Part shown: piece by piece, positions 48,950 to 59,999 of the stretch
How positions within the stretch are numbered: the first letter of the stretch is position 1
Layout: each line of letters begins with the position of its first letter
Assembly: GCA_020746875.1 (NCBI GenBank)
Contig: JAGTJL010000018.1
Location: 186,001-250,000, forward strand
DNA: 64,000 nucleotides
Origin: Rhexocercosporidium sp. MPI-PUGE-AT-0058
Taxonomy: Eukaryota > Ascomycota > Leotiomycetes > Helotiales
Direction of reading: 5' to 3'
Program-made: the position numbers and the translations under genes
The notes under the pieces: model-generated
Told to the model about the DNA's origin: nothing
The model's input: only the letters and a program-made list of their open reading frames with translations
Databases searched by the model: none

Positions 48950-49347
48950 GTTAAGAGCTATAGCTTTATCTTAAGTTTACGACAAGCTTATGCCTTAACT
49001 TATTTTATATTTAATAATTCTACTTTAATACTAATAGTTTTATTAGAATCGTAAATTACTCGTGTAAGCAAGGCACTCGTAGTCTATAATAGCGCTAAAA
49101 GGAGCGTAAGAAGAAGCATTATAGCTTTTGTTTTATATATAATAATAAAGTTACTGCGTATAAGATCGAGATTGTAGCGACGTTCTCGGGGAGAGACTAA
49201 TCGACTAATAATATAAGTATTACTTTTTAGCTTAATATTAAGAAGTAAAGCAACTTTTTCTTTATGCTTTATATGTAATAATATATTGTGTATCGAGATT
49301 GTATGGTCTAGTTGTCGTTACTAGCTTAAATATTTTAGAATATTTAT

Positions 49348-49606
49348 ATAAGATTATATTAAGCATATAGCTTAAATTACCGTATTCGGTATAAAGCATA
49401 CCTTTCTATAACTTAACTACCTTTCCATAAAGCTCCGGCTTCCGTGCTTTGAACCTCGGAAGCTTTAAGCTTCCGGTAAGAGATACGCCAACTCGTAAGT
49501 TCGTTAGCAAATACTTAATTAAGCTATATAAGCGAATATACACGTGATTAGCTAGAGTAGTTATATAGACCTAGAAATCCCCCGTACAATAGAATCATTA
49601 TTCACA
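49348..49606 (-). repeat. Family B LTR-like repeat, inverted copy
   Basis: Reverse complement of the 43811-44059 repeat; here the start reads TGTGAATAATGATTCTATTG on the minus strand without interruption and includes the GGAAGCTTAAAGCTTCC palindrome. This copy shows what the B sequence looked like before element A inserted in the other copy. Confidence 0.7.
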
Positions 49607-49853
49607 CTAAATCTCTTCTTTTTAATTTAAAGGTTAAGTAAGGCTTTGAGGTCTTTAATAAAACGTATTATAAATATTATATATTATAAATTATAATACC
49701 GCGGTCTTAAGTTTTATATTATTGCCGAGTATAAAGCTTATCCTATAGAAGTAAAAGGGCGATTTTTCGTAGTTATCGTTATGTTATTTTCGGTACTTGC
49801 TTAATAGAAATAATAGGTGTCCCTTTAGATTAATCAGCACTAGCGCTCGCTAG

Positions 49854-50426
49854 TCTAAGCATGTCACAAAGTTACGAACGGCATTCACAACGCGGAGGGA
49901 CATCAATATGGCTACTTTGTCCAAGCACCCTTATCTCAATGCGGTGCCAGAAGAATGCCTCTGCATTTTCCCTCCTTCGGCATTCAATCAAGCCAGGATA
50001 GTCCCTGCAGGAGGAGCAAACAAATGTGGGAGATTTGTACCTGCAGGCGTTGCAGTCGGCGTAGCAACGTGGGCTGCATCGCGCTCAAAGAGGAACTGGT
50101 CCCGGCCAGATATGTTCAAGCTAGAAAGGTGGCTTGGTGAGCCCCTTCCTGGGGATGATCGCACATCTGTAGCTTTATTTTTGGGTCTAAGGAATTGCCT
50201 TGGTAAAAAGTAAGTCCTCTTGTCTGCGCCGCTAGAGAAAGATCAAAAAATAATAACGAAAGACATCCTGGCATATGCAGAGATGCGACTTATTCTGTCC
50301 CAGCTTCTGCTTGGATCTGAATACGACTTAGGTAAGCAAAGCAAGGATTGGATAACAGGCATAGGTTTTACTTGCTGTGGGAACGACCCCCTTTTAACGA
50401 TTAAGCTTCGACGAAGGATGAAGTAA
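49854..50426 (+). pseudogene. 5'-truncated and decayed cytochrome P450 fragment
   Basis: The frame opens just after TAG 49851-49853 at the edge of the AT-rich block and reads KLRTAFTTRRDINMATLSKH, PYLNAVPEEC, IVPAGGANKCGRFVPAG, then WSRPDMFKLERWLG and LGLRNCLGKK, followed by TAA at 50211. The order is that of the last third of a fungal class II P450. The K-helix ExxR motif reads EECLC (Arg to Cys), and the first Phe of the haem-binding loop is Leu. A GTAAGT donor follows the haem loop, and a final segment (ILAYAEMRLILSQLLLGSEY to TAA 50424) is recognisable, but no acceptor joins them in frame. The N-terminal two thirds is missing. Non-functional. Confidence 0.75.
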
Positions 50427-50566
50427 TGCCGTTTCTGACTGACCGATGCAACCAAATTCAATTATTAAGTTCTTCATCTGGCAATTAGATCTTGATCTGT
50501 CTGAGACTATGTGACTCCTCTATATTCCTTATCTTTTGTAAGTATGTCTGCCCAGTATGGAGTACT

Positions 50567-52490
50567 CTAAACGTAGTACTCAGCAACCCAAGTCTTGATT
50601 TGGGCAATCTCATTATCGATTACGGTCTGAACCCCCGCATTAACAACGCCATTATACAAGATCAAATCCGAACAATAAAACCCCCAGGAATGATCTGAAG
50701 AGGATGTTGTGCAGTGGAGTCGAGTGGACCACCTGGTCTGAACTCAGACGACATGCTGGCTGTTCTCCAAGGGTCAAATTCGCTACACCAGCAAGTTAGT
50801 TCCAAATGATTTGATGGGGGTCATGAGGCTTACCCATTGGTCCAGATTAATCTAGCGGTGTCATCCAATCGCCAGCCTTTGGTGTACTTATTCACAGAGT
50901 GCACGTTGATATTTGGGTTAGTGCTGCCATAGGTGTAGCCATTGACTTCCGGGAACAGGAGACCACACTGTCTTTGCCAATATTCAGCAGTAACAAGACG
51001 CGAGACGATTGTTGGTGTCCCTCTGGGAGCGCCGCTGATTTATCATTAATTTTGGTGGCCTTTCAAATATGGGAAAGATATCAAACGTACTCTTGCCAGA
51101 AGTCAAGTGGCTGGTTGCACAGAATCCAGTTCCACTGCTTGTTCCAAACATTATCAACAGTATAGGAATTGTAATAGCTCATTGAGGTGTTATATGTGTC
51201 CATGCAAGAAAGGTCATATTCGCCAGTATAACCAAAACGTTGGCAGTCTGGAGGAAAAATGTGTTAGATGTGTTAAATCAAGAAAAAAAGTAGCTCAGAC
51301 TTACACCAAGGAACAAGACTATTTTTGACCCAGCTTGCATAACCGGCCAATGCCTTCTGGAGACCGACCCCAGATGCTGGTGTGGAGACATTAGATCCTG
51401 GTACGGCGTTTTCGACAGCGTCGCACCATTGGTAGAAAGTACTATATCCCGTGTAGAAATCATTTCCTTGCCATGCCCAAGGGCCATTTTGAAGCATTGA
51501 AGCGAAGTCGTCGTTGTGTTCCAACGCTCCCAACCCAAATGAGTCTTTCAGGGCATAGATCTGATCAGCGGTCCCGGTAGTTAAGACGTTGTCAATGTAC
51601 TCAATGACAAGAGATACGTCGGCACTGCAATTCTTGGGCATGCCTTGTTGGACTGGATAAAAGTATTGCCACTGTATATATTAGTAGGCACTCATTGACC
51701 GTTAGTTCAAAACTCACGTAATCATCAACGGCCTCGACGGGTGCACTGGAGGCGTGATAGGCCCAGAAAGTGCCAGGTTGGACGGATTCGGTGTACGCTG
51801 CAAGTGCACCTGAGTACGATCCTCCACTCAAGACCCATGGCTGCTGAAGTATTAGAAAATGACTAGTTTCTCGGGAGTCTACATTACTCACAGCGTGCTG
51901 CGCATTGCTACTATGGTTGGTGTCGAAAGGTAAATCAACCGTTTTTGCAAAATATACCAAATCAGAAATCGCTTGATCTAAGTTCAACAGCTGCAGAGTC
52001 TCGGTATCAAGATAAGAATATGGGCTCGAATAACCGTAGTAGCGGTCTGTATTTGCGTCAGAAAGCTGTCCTCTATCATAGGATAGTGTACTCACGCTCG
52101 AGTAAGATGACTGCTCCACCAATAGCTTGTCCATAAGCACCAGTGATCGTATCATTAAACAAATAGCCAGTATAATCAATTGCAGCACTTTCACCAGGCG
52201 TGAACAAAACAACCTTGTAAATGCGTTAGTAAATTCCGAGTTGGTGTCTGGTATAAACTCACCGGAGATCCGGGCCCCTTCCAGAATTCAAAGTTATACC
52301 AGTATGTTTGAGAAAATGTCCCTAATGAAGGATCACTATGATTAAGAAGCTGCTGGAAAGTGGTATTACCATATTTTACAGCTGATGCAAACGATGCTGG
52401 CATTTGCAATCGCGGTGGGAGCGGTGTTGCCTGCATAGCGGAAGCACTTGCTGCCAGAAGGGCTACGATGGGGGTGTATGAAACCTTCAT
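50567..52490 (-). pseudogene. Secreted serine peptidase, S28 family, with frameshift at the catalytic His
   Basis: Eight exons join in frame: 52490-52263, 52213-52096, 52046-51892, 51840-51718, 51671-51305, 51247-51091, 51034-50834 and 50782 onward; introns are 46-57 nt, GT..AG. The product starts with a signal peptide (MKVSYTPIVALLAASASAMQ) and reads as an S28 (prolyl carboxypeptidase-like) enzyme: LEHRYYGYSSPYSYL, nucleophile GGSYSGAL (Ser177), FGYTGEYDLSCMDTYN, and the Asp in GEFDPWRT (Asp453). After IIPGGF the frame reads IVRI and stops at 50664-50662 (489 residues). In the next frame the expected ending continues: CSDLILYNGVVNAGVQT to a stop at 50569-50567. A single missing base (near 50677) thus removes the expected catalytic His (HCSDL) and the last ~36 residues. 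Either a real null allele or an assembly error. Confidence 0.8.
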
Positions 52491-52559
52491 AATGGCGTTT
52501 TGGGATCGTAAAAAGACGAAAAGAACGATCCTCAGAAGGAGAGCTGGGGAAAACAGGTG

Positions 52560-53301
52560 TAACGGAAGGAAAGGAAGGAAGGAAGGAAGGTACTTATCGT
52601 ATTCACGATATCTTAAGAAATAAACTTTATGCTAACGTGAAATGAACGCCGCTATCACTAAATCTACAAAGTTCGGATGGCAGTTGCCTCATTCAGAGAT
52701 GTGATTGGCAACCTTCCTATTACGGATTCGCGTCGATAAGGTTGGTAGGGTCTATACCCCAGCCATTCAGGTCCGAACCCCGGAATCCATATAGGTTTCC
52801 GTCCTCAAGCATTTTAAGTGTTCGTGTTTGCTTGTTTGGTACTACGTGACACAGCGGAAGAAGCCTTTAGACGAAAGAGAAAGTGAAGGGAACAGAGACA
52901 TAAAGTAAATCGAATCAATTTTTTAGATGGCACGACGACGCAAGAAAAGTGAGTAAAGTTCCCTTGAATAGCGAGTATTGACATTCAGGCTAAATCAAAT
53001 TGAGCAACTTCAGGTCTGGAATGGGGTTAGAGTCATGTGGGTCTTGCCCGTTGTCTATCGACTTAGGTATTCGTTGTTATTTAGTACCATACTGTCTCTC
53101 CTGGATTCGCAGAGATCTAAGGGATCAAATAGTTCGAGGTTGCAGATGTTGGTCAAACTGACGCCGTGCCGCTATGCTTATGGGGCGCTTCACGGGAGTG
53201 GAAAATTTTCTGTCGCATGCTAAGGTGAGATGACTCTGCAAGGGCGTTGTCAAAGCTGGGTTCTGTTTTCGTATTATTCTTTCTCTTCCTGTGTCAAAGC
53301 T
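52560..53301. other. Intergenic stretch with a GGAA microsatellite
   Basis: A short GGAA/GGAAGG repeat lies at about 52563-52590, just upstream of the S28 gene start. The rest shows no motif. A tRNA-like string (GGTCCGAACCCC near 52770) has no matching acceptor or D arm. Composition is normal. Confidence 0.4.
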
Positions 53302-54579
53302 ATGCTATTGATACAGGAACTCTTCTCTTCATCAGTACCGGCCGGAACGGACACTACAAGAAAAACAGACGGATTCAATAACAAAGAGGAGGAAGATATT
53401 TCACCCCCTACTTCTGCAGAGCGGGGTCTGCCAGAGAAAGACATTGAGCGCCAACAGGAGTTGGCAGGTCAGGATGAGGCGGCAATAACCCTCGCATTCA
53501 ATCGAGCGTTGGAGGACGTGTTGTGAGGAAACTGGACTTACATTTGATCCCCCTTGTGATGGGTCTCTGTGGGTGGCACATTTATTGGCATACATACTAG
53601 CTGACGAGAGGATTGCAGGCCTTTTGGCCTATCTTGATCGTTCGAATATCGGGTAAGTCTGGAGCTTCAAATTTTCAATAATAAGATGACTGAATTGCTA
53701 GAAATTCTAAAATTGTAGGCATGAAAGAAGCCCTCATCCTCTCCTCCTCGACCTACCCATGGCTCCTCACAATCTTCTACATATTATATATCGTCTTCGA
53801 GCCGTTAGCATTGATGTGGAAGGTGGCCGCCACACATCTGGGGTTCGTTCTGTGTGCTTAGATATGCAGTGTGCGGAACACTGCAGATAGCGACTTTCAA
53901 TTGGTCTGGAATGATGGCTGTGAGGTTCTTTCTGAGTGCTTTTGAAGCTTTGTTTCCTCCAGGTAGGCCCTCTTTTAGCAGATAATGACGAAATGTTAGC
54001 TAAGGTGGACTTCTTCCAGGCATCACTTACTATCTATCCTTCTTCTACCTTTCAAACGAACTTGGGCTCCGTTGTGGTTTGTACTTGAGCGCAGGTGCAC
54101 TGGCATATGGCATCACATCCGAACACCCTCACGGCATAGCTTCCTGGCGGCTCTTGTTCCTGGCTGAAGGGCTGCCATCTCTTGTCGCAGGTGTGGCAAC
54201 ATTCTTCTTGATGCCAGACAGTGTAGGCGGCAGATTATTTCAGAAGCAGCATATCGCAATATCCTCAGATAGTAGCAAGAATCATGCCGCTTATGGAGGT
54301 GAAACTTTCTATAATATATACAACTCGGAAGGAATGATTGAATACCTTATAGACCTTGATAAAATTGTCTTAGAGTATAAAGATGAGATTTCGAATATAT
54401 GGGAGCTTCAGGTACAGGCCTTATCCAAGGCCACTCTGTCTCCGGAGCACGTTGCAGTAAGAAGCGGTAATAGTGCGACGACCGGGCAGATTGCGAGAGG
54501 GTCTGGACACTGTCGAGCTTATAACTCAACTAATGCGAAGGGGACATGTGAGGGGATTCGCATCACAGCTGCTCAGTAG
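53302..54579 (+). pseudogene. Broken MFS transporter (Dal5/allantoate-permease type), truncated
   Basis: The charged N-terminus (ALEDVL) is followed, after a 2-nt frame change near 53524, by RKLDLHLIPLVMGLCLLAYLDRSNIG, the classic first-helix region of this anion:cation symporter family. Introns 53569-53618, 53653-53701 and 53963-54019 are GT..AG. The next exon reads NSKIVGMKEALIL and YPWLLTIFYILYIVFEPLAL, then a second frame change near 53841 leads to WGSFCVLRYAVCGTLQIATF and FNWSGMMAVRFFLSAFEALF. After intron 3 come ITYYLSFFYLSNELGLRCGL and FLAEGLPSLVAGVATFFLMP. From about 54225 the expected sequence is replaced by unrelated residues ending at 54579 next to a repeat block. The second six helices are absent. 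No transport function is expected. Confidence 0.7.
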
Positions 54580-54599
54580 CATCGAGGCTGGAGGGGCGA

Positions 54600-55510
54600 T
54601 TATAGATTTTGCTTAAAGCTGCCCCGCAACTCGTTAGAGCGGTCTTTTTAGCTACGGCGTGGCTATTAAGGGAGCTTAGCGAGAAAGGGTAAGAATATAA
54701 GTAGAAGAGCTGAATGTATATGAAGAGCGAGCACCGAGTGTCGAGAAAGTGAAGGCTTTATAGTTATTTAAAAAGAAAGAAGAAGGGAAAGGAGCGAGCG
54801 ATAGACGAGGCGGCGTTCTTATATACCGCTAAAGCGGCGGCCGGCTCGTGCGCACGCTTTGCCGGATGCGGCAGTCGCGGTTTCCTAATGCGGGCTTGCC
54901 GTCTGGTCGTTAACTTAAGTAATAAAAGTGATAAAAGTAATAAGAAACAATTAGAAATTACTTCAATAAAAAGATTAATAATAATATATAAAAAAACTAA
55001 ATTTAAAAAAACTAAAAATTAAAGTAAGAAGTAAAATACAAAATAAAAGGTAAAAAATGAATTGAAAAAAAAAAAAAAAAAGTATAATAAATAAATAAAC
55101 AAATAAACTAAATAATAAATGAAGCAATTTCTTGACATTAAATTAGAAGCTAATTAATAAATTTATAAGTAAATTAATAAGTTAAGTTAAAATTATTGAA
55201 GTAATTTGGTAAATAATTTTATAAATACGCTGAGGTCTCGGCAAAATTCGTAATAAACTCCGAAACTTGCGTAAGGCGCCGTTTATAAAGATTTTAGCGA
55301 AGCGACAGAGGCAGGATTGAAAATTAAAATATATAATATAAGTAAATATTAATAGAAATATCTTATAAAGTATTATAAATAAAAGCTAAAACCAGACTAA
55401 AGCTAGAGTTTGTATTATTAATAAAATGCTTTTCATTAAAGACCGTAGCGAAGTGAGGTCCCGTGACCCGGAGCTTGCGGAGGGCCGTCGCGGACACGAC
55501 CTCGTATTAA
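54600..55510. mobile_element. AT-rich degraded repeat with GC-rich patches
   Basis: The block starts abruptly after the MFS remnant. It holds a GC-rich patch at 54810-54910 (CGGCGGCCGGCTCG), a purely A-rich tract (55060-55080, 17 or more A), very AT-rich sequence, and a second GC-rich patch at 55440-55510 containing GGTCCCGTGACC, a short palindrome-like word. No ORF or transposase motif is readable. I infer a RIP-mutated transposon with unmutated parts. Confidence 0.5.
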
Positions 55511-56091
55511 TGAATAATGTTTGCTTAGTAGCTGAACGAATCTTTTTTTCCTTCGTCCCAAGGTAAGTTAGTAAACACGCCGCTTCTACTCAGCCGTTAA
55601 TCACCCTCGGCTCAACCTCTTATCGCCCAGCTCAACTGCGCAGCCTAAGTAACCTAAGCGGTCCCTAAGCAGTACCTACTTACGCGTTTGATCACCAATC
55701 AGGCTACATATACACTAAACCCTTTTTATCGGGCTCAACTACGTGGAAACGGCGGCACCCTTCATGAAATGGGTGTGGAGGATGGGCTTTCAAGCAAGAT
55801 TGGGCTGATTAGTCTGTTTCGTTTCGTAATGCTCTGGAACTAGTTCATGCCACGAGTATTCATTACGTGATGAATTATCATGTAAATTGAGCGATGGCAG
55901 GACCTGGTAACCTTAGAACCCCTGTTCCCCCGACAGAAACATCTCTAAGCTGCGTTCAGATCTCTGCGGAAAGGAAGGAAGAAGTATCGTACGCAACATC
56001 GCAGCTTGCAGCAAAGCTCTCCGCAGGATAAGGGATTTTGTGATTGCGTATGTTGTTCTGCGGCATACTAAAGATGAACTAGCAACCTTGA
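55511..56091. other. Repeat edge and 3' flank of the SRPK-like kinase gene
   Basis: 55.56-55.75 kb has CT-rich, normal-composition sequence with repeated CAGC/CTCAAC words and no ORF. From about 55.9 kb it is the downstream flank of the minus-strand kinase. The 64-codon minus ORF at 55913-56107 overlaps the kinase stop region and is not supported. Confidence 0.4.
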
Positions 56092-57438
56092 CTATCTCTT
56101 GAACCAAAAGTGTTCTAACACAGCCTCGACACTCAGTCGTTCCTTCGGATCATACTTCAAGATACCCATCAAAAGATTTCCTAAAATTTTGCTTTCCTCA
56201 ATCGGAATAACGAAGCCGCCTGCATCATTCTTCTTTCCCTTAGGGCCATCACTCGAAAGTGAGCAGCCGGAGAGGAGCTCCTCAAGAGTATCCATCAACA
56301 TATATGGTTTCCCAGTCTCAGGATTAACCAGTGGCGTTCCATCCTCCTCGTACCACTGCCCCCGTGCTTTCCAAGAGCTCCACCAAGGTTCCGGGAGCTT
56401 CCCAAGCAGCGGCACCATCTGCATAATTACCTCGTCGTCGTCGTCCATGAAATTCTCAAAGAGGGGACTCCTGGTCCGAACTTCGTAAATTGTGCACGCA
56501 AGAGCCCACAAGTCACATCCAACGCCGATAGTATTGTCAAAGAAGAGCTCAGGGCCGCGGAAGGAGGCTGTGATCCCGAGGTCTTCAGGTGGGCTAGACA
56601 TCTCATAGGATTCGCCAAAGTCGATGATAGAGACTTGATCTGATATAAATCGAGCATCCAATCGGTCTAGACTAAGGCCTGCGACTAAATATTCAGGTCC
56701 CGAAGGTGCTGGGCTCTTTCTGGATATGGTAAGAAGTGGCTCTGTATTTGGCTCCCCGAGCTGCTTTATCAATTCACCCTCACTTAATTCGTCAAAACCC
56801 GTGAGTCTTAAGAGGATGTTCGATGGGCGGAAATCTAATAAAAAGGATTAGCAGAAATCATACACCATTATATTTGTAAAGAACTTACCACCATGGCAAA
56901 TTCCGTTCTTATGTAGAAAATGTAGTCCACGCGTAAGTTGCAATGCAATGTCTTGAGAAACTCTCGCAGGATCTCCAAACTTGTCCCATACAGCAGAAAC
57001 TCGTGGCCCTAAAACGGGAAGAACTAGGCACAGGTGTCTCCCGTTAGGTCCATCGTGCCAGAAGTGTTCATGCGGGACTGCAATACACTGTCCACCAATC
57101 TCTTCAAAATCTAGCCCCTCTTGGTTCACGAACCGGAGCTCCGAAGACTTTTCATGAGATTCATCAGCAATGATAATCTTTAATGCGACATACTTTTGTG
57201 TGTCCTGGTCCCGACAAAGCCAAACCGTTGCTAGCCCGCCTCTTCCCAGCTTGTGTATGACTCGAAATCGACCGGCTGTGCCCAATCTGTCTCCGATATG
57301 CACGGGATGAAACCCCCCAGGTCGATACTCCTCGCGATCCTCTACGTCAGGGAGCCAACCTCGCTCGTACAGCTGCTCTGCTGGACCATTGTCAACGTTT
57401 TCGTCTACGTGGTGATCTGACTTATATATCGGGGACAT
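56092..57438 (-). CDS. SR-protein-kinase-like Ser/Thr kinase, two exons
   Basis: Exon 1 is 57438-56889 and exon 2 56834-56092, with a 54-nt intron (GTAAGT..TTATTAG) that splits the catalytic Asp codon; total 430 residues. Kinase motifs in order: Gly-rich loop LGRGGLATVW (64-73), VALK with Lys87, catalytic loop CHGDFRPSNIL (Asp184, Asn189), DFG at 255-257, GPELFF where most kinases have APE, DLWALACTIYE, and a C-terminal ILKYDPKERLSVEAVLEHFW. The LCRDQ after the loop and the order resemble the fungal SRPK/Dsk1-like family, which phosphorylates RS-rich splicing factors, although this member has HGD where canonical SRPKs have HTD. Many such kinases are accessory paralogues of unknown substrate. 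It is divergent from the APH-family gene, with 276 bp between starts. Confidence 0.85.
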
Positions 57439-57714
57439 CTCGAGCTATCTCTAGGTTAGGTGTCTTGTACCCACGCGCGCCCTTGTTGGTGGGGGCCTAT
57501 TTTAGGCTCACCGCTTTTTTCTGCCGTAAATCAATCCGCACCGCTCCAGCTGAATCCCATCCCACCTACATTGCCATTGCCTGGCACGCCGGTGGAGAGG
57601 AGACAGTAGCTGTCTTACTGATGTGCAATCGCCTTTACCCTCCAAAAAACATTGAACCTCGCTCTTCCTCTTTGTAACTACCCATCCAGTCTGCCGTTTT
57701 CCAATTTCTCAATC

Positions 57715-59116
57715 ATGCCTCAACAGAAGATATCCTCGCTCCAGACATGTTTCGACGAGATAGCCGAGACCAACGGTGATGATGAATGCAGGGCTTGGTT
57801 AGATAGGGTTTTCGACTCAAAGTCGGAATTAGCAACTTTTGTTACTGGTCGTCGAGGAGGAGGTGGTACTGGGACGTATATCGGTTTCCTCAAAGGTTCC
57901 TTCAACTTCAGCTTCCACTTCAGCTTCAGCGATGAAGGACCGGACCGCTATTATTCGGTTCCCCAAACCGGGACACACGGCTACAGCTCTTAGGGACGAA
58001 AAGGTCGCGAACGAGGTGCAGATTATGGCATACCTGAGTGAAAATACCACTATTCCTCTCCCTCGTGTGCACAGCTGGGGTTTCACCATAGACAGTCCGC
58101 AACAATTTGGGCCATTTATCATCATGGATTATATTGACGGAACACTTTTGTCGACTGTCCTAAAGCAACCGACTGAGAGCGATCAACAGGGTGTGGTTCT
58201 GAACCCAAATATCGACGATACTATATTAGACAAGGTCTATTATCAAATCGCCGATTACATGCTTCAACTTTCTCAAGTTACGTTCAGCCGCATCGGTGCC
58301 ATCTCCAAGGACTGCGCTACAAATACATGGTCTGTGACCGGAAGACCCTTAACGTACAACATGAATGAATTGGCGACTGTCGCAGGCTACCCCGACGACC
58401 AATTTCCTACCGCGCCTTTTGACAGTGCAAACAACTATCTCAGGTCAGTTGCAAACGAGCACCTGACCCACCTTTGGACCCAACGCAACCTCGCCGATGA
58501 CCCGAAAATCGCTCAAGAGCGGTTTATTGCTCGTCATCAGTTCGCGCAGCTTATCTCAAAGTACTGTGTTGACGACGCTGGTCCATTTATACCCTTCTGC
58601 GACGACTTGCGACCTTCAAACATGCTTGTAAACCCGGAAACCCTCTGCATTACAGCCTTGCTTGATTTTGAATTTACGAACACCATGCCGGCACAGTTCA
58701 CGTATGACCCCCCTTGGTGGCTACTATTGTCTGGGCCGGAAATGTGGCTTGATCGCTGTTCCATGGAAGAATTTTTGGCCTGCTATGAGCCCAGAATGGA
58801 GCAGTTCTTGCGAGCGTTAGAACGAATGGAAGAGGAATCAGCATTCAAGAAGAGACCTAGTGGGCCTTCTCTCTCTACGCGGATGCGTGACCCGTGGAGG
58901 ACTGGGCGTTTCTGGTTCAATTACGCAGCAAGGAAGAGTTTTGAGGTGGACGTCATCTACTGGGCTGCACTGCATGACGATGGCGCTGGTGTTGAGTTAC
59001 TCGACGACAAGGCGCGTGCAGAGATGGAGTTACTTACAGAAAAGAAGATGGAGCAGTTGAAAGCATACAAAGAGGAGTGTACTGCTCGTTTTTCTTTAAA
59101 AGAAAGTAGTGAATGA
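57715..59116 (+). pseudogene. Aminoglycoside-phosphotransferase-fold (APH) family gene with probable 1-nt frameshift
   Basis: From ATG 57715 the frame reads MPQQKISSLQTCFDEIAETN, ECRAWLDRVFDSKSEL and GSFNFSFHFSFSDE, the usual N-terminus of fungal APH-like proteins. The family sequence then continues in the +1 frame: RTAIIRFPKPGHT, ANEVQIMAYLSENTTIPLPR, GPFIIMDYIDG, the Brenner-like motif FCDDLRPSNML (catalytic Asp, Asn) and LLDFEFTNTMP, to TGA 59114-59116. Deleting one G in the run at about 57935 would join the halves seamlessly (SDEDRTAIIRF). The alternatives are a real lesion, a sequencing error, or translation from ATG 57932 (about 394 residues) without the N-lobe's first strands. Fungal APH-like proteins are mostly not resistance enzymes; the substrate is unknown. 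Confidence 0.75.
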
Positions 59117-59756
59117 GTGGAGCCGCGAGTATAATTTTCAGCTAATGTCACTCTATCTCCTTACAAACCATAAATTCAATATAAGTAACTTGCAACTACG
59201 TGGAGAAGTTGATGGCACAGCGCGTAGAGATAGAGTCCTATATGCGTGTGAAATGGAGCAGCTGAGGGTGTATAATAGAGGGTGCTGTGTTGGCTTGATA
59301 GAAGTGTGTGAGTAGAGAACATTTTTACGTTAGTGTTCCTCGGTTTCTCCAACCGTGAAGAGCACAGATAGATGCTTGGCAATATGAAAACAAAGTTGGA
59401 AATTCGGACGTGGAGAAGGATGGTACGGATGTAATAATGAAAACAGACAGAAGGAAAGGGTTGCTGATATAAATGGAGATGGAGCAGAGTAGTTGGCATA
59501 GCAAGAAGTATGCTGCCTTGTTGTATTCAGATATAGTCCCGAATAAAACTTCTTGTAAAGCAATCCAGCAGAGTACTTTGAGACTGCGTGAAACAAATGA
59601 ACCGAAATCCCCAACTTGCTCCATACAAACACCTATTAATCATCCCCATGAAACAGAATGTCCCTCAATCCGAGATCTCCCCATGCTAGTCCTCGTCCCA
59701 GACAAATGTTGTCCTTTTCCACGCAAGGTTGTCTTGCATTCCAGTGAGCTTTAAAC

Positions 59757-59999
59757 TTATATAGATAGATACAGTTCCAGAAGCATACCTGGGTGGGAAC
59801 TCATAATCTTAATTGGTAGTAGCACCACCTCCACCACCTCTGCGCTACTGGGAATCCTCTCCCGCTTTTTCATAGCCTCCTCCATCTCCCGTTTCTTTCT
59901 GGCCGCCTCTCGCTTTCGCTGGGATTCCTCAGCTACCTTTCGCATACGCTCTTCTTCCTCATCACTAGGGACTTTGACGAAGCCGTCGTTGTCGGTCAT
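59757..59999 (-). CDS. Small highly charged coiled-coil protein
   Basis: From ATG 59999 the frame gives 80 residues: MTDNDGFVKVPSDEEEERMR, a Lys/Arg/Glu-rich helix (KVAEESQRKREAARKKREME), then IPSSAEVVEVVLLPI and a hydrophobic end. The DGFVKVPSD start followed by a charged helix is plausible for a small nuclear or cytoplasmic fungal protein. The C-terminal hydrophobic stretch may instead be read-through of an intron. The family is not identified and expression evidence is needed to accept it. Confidence 0.4.
   Translation of the reverse strand: MTDNDGFVKVPSDEEEERMRKVAEESQRKREAARKKREMEEAMKKRERIPSSAEVVEVVLLPIKIMSSHPGMLLELYLSI

Noticed and set aside
43806..49606. DNA transposon with 250-bp terminal inverted repeats (the B copies)
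   Set aside because: B has LTR-like TG starts, one copy is interrupted by element A at its outer end, and no transposase is readable between them; independent insertions are simpler.
52740..52800. Possible tRNA from GGTCCGAACCCC
   Set aside because: No acceptor stem, D arm or anticodon arm can be folded around it.
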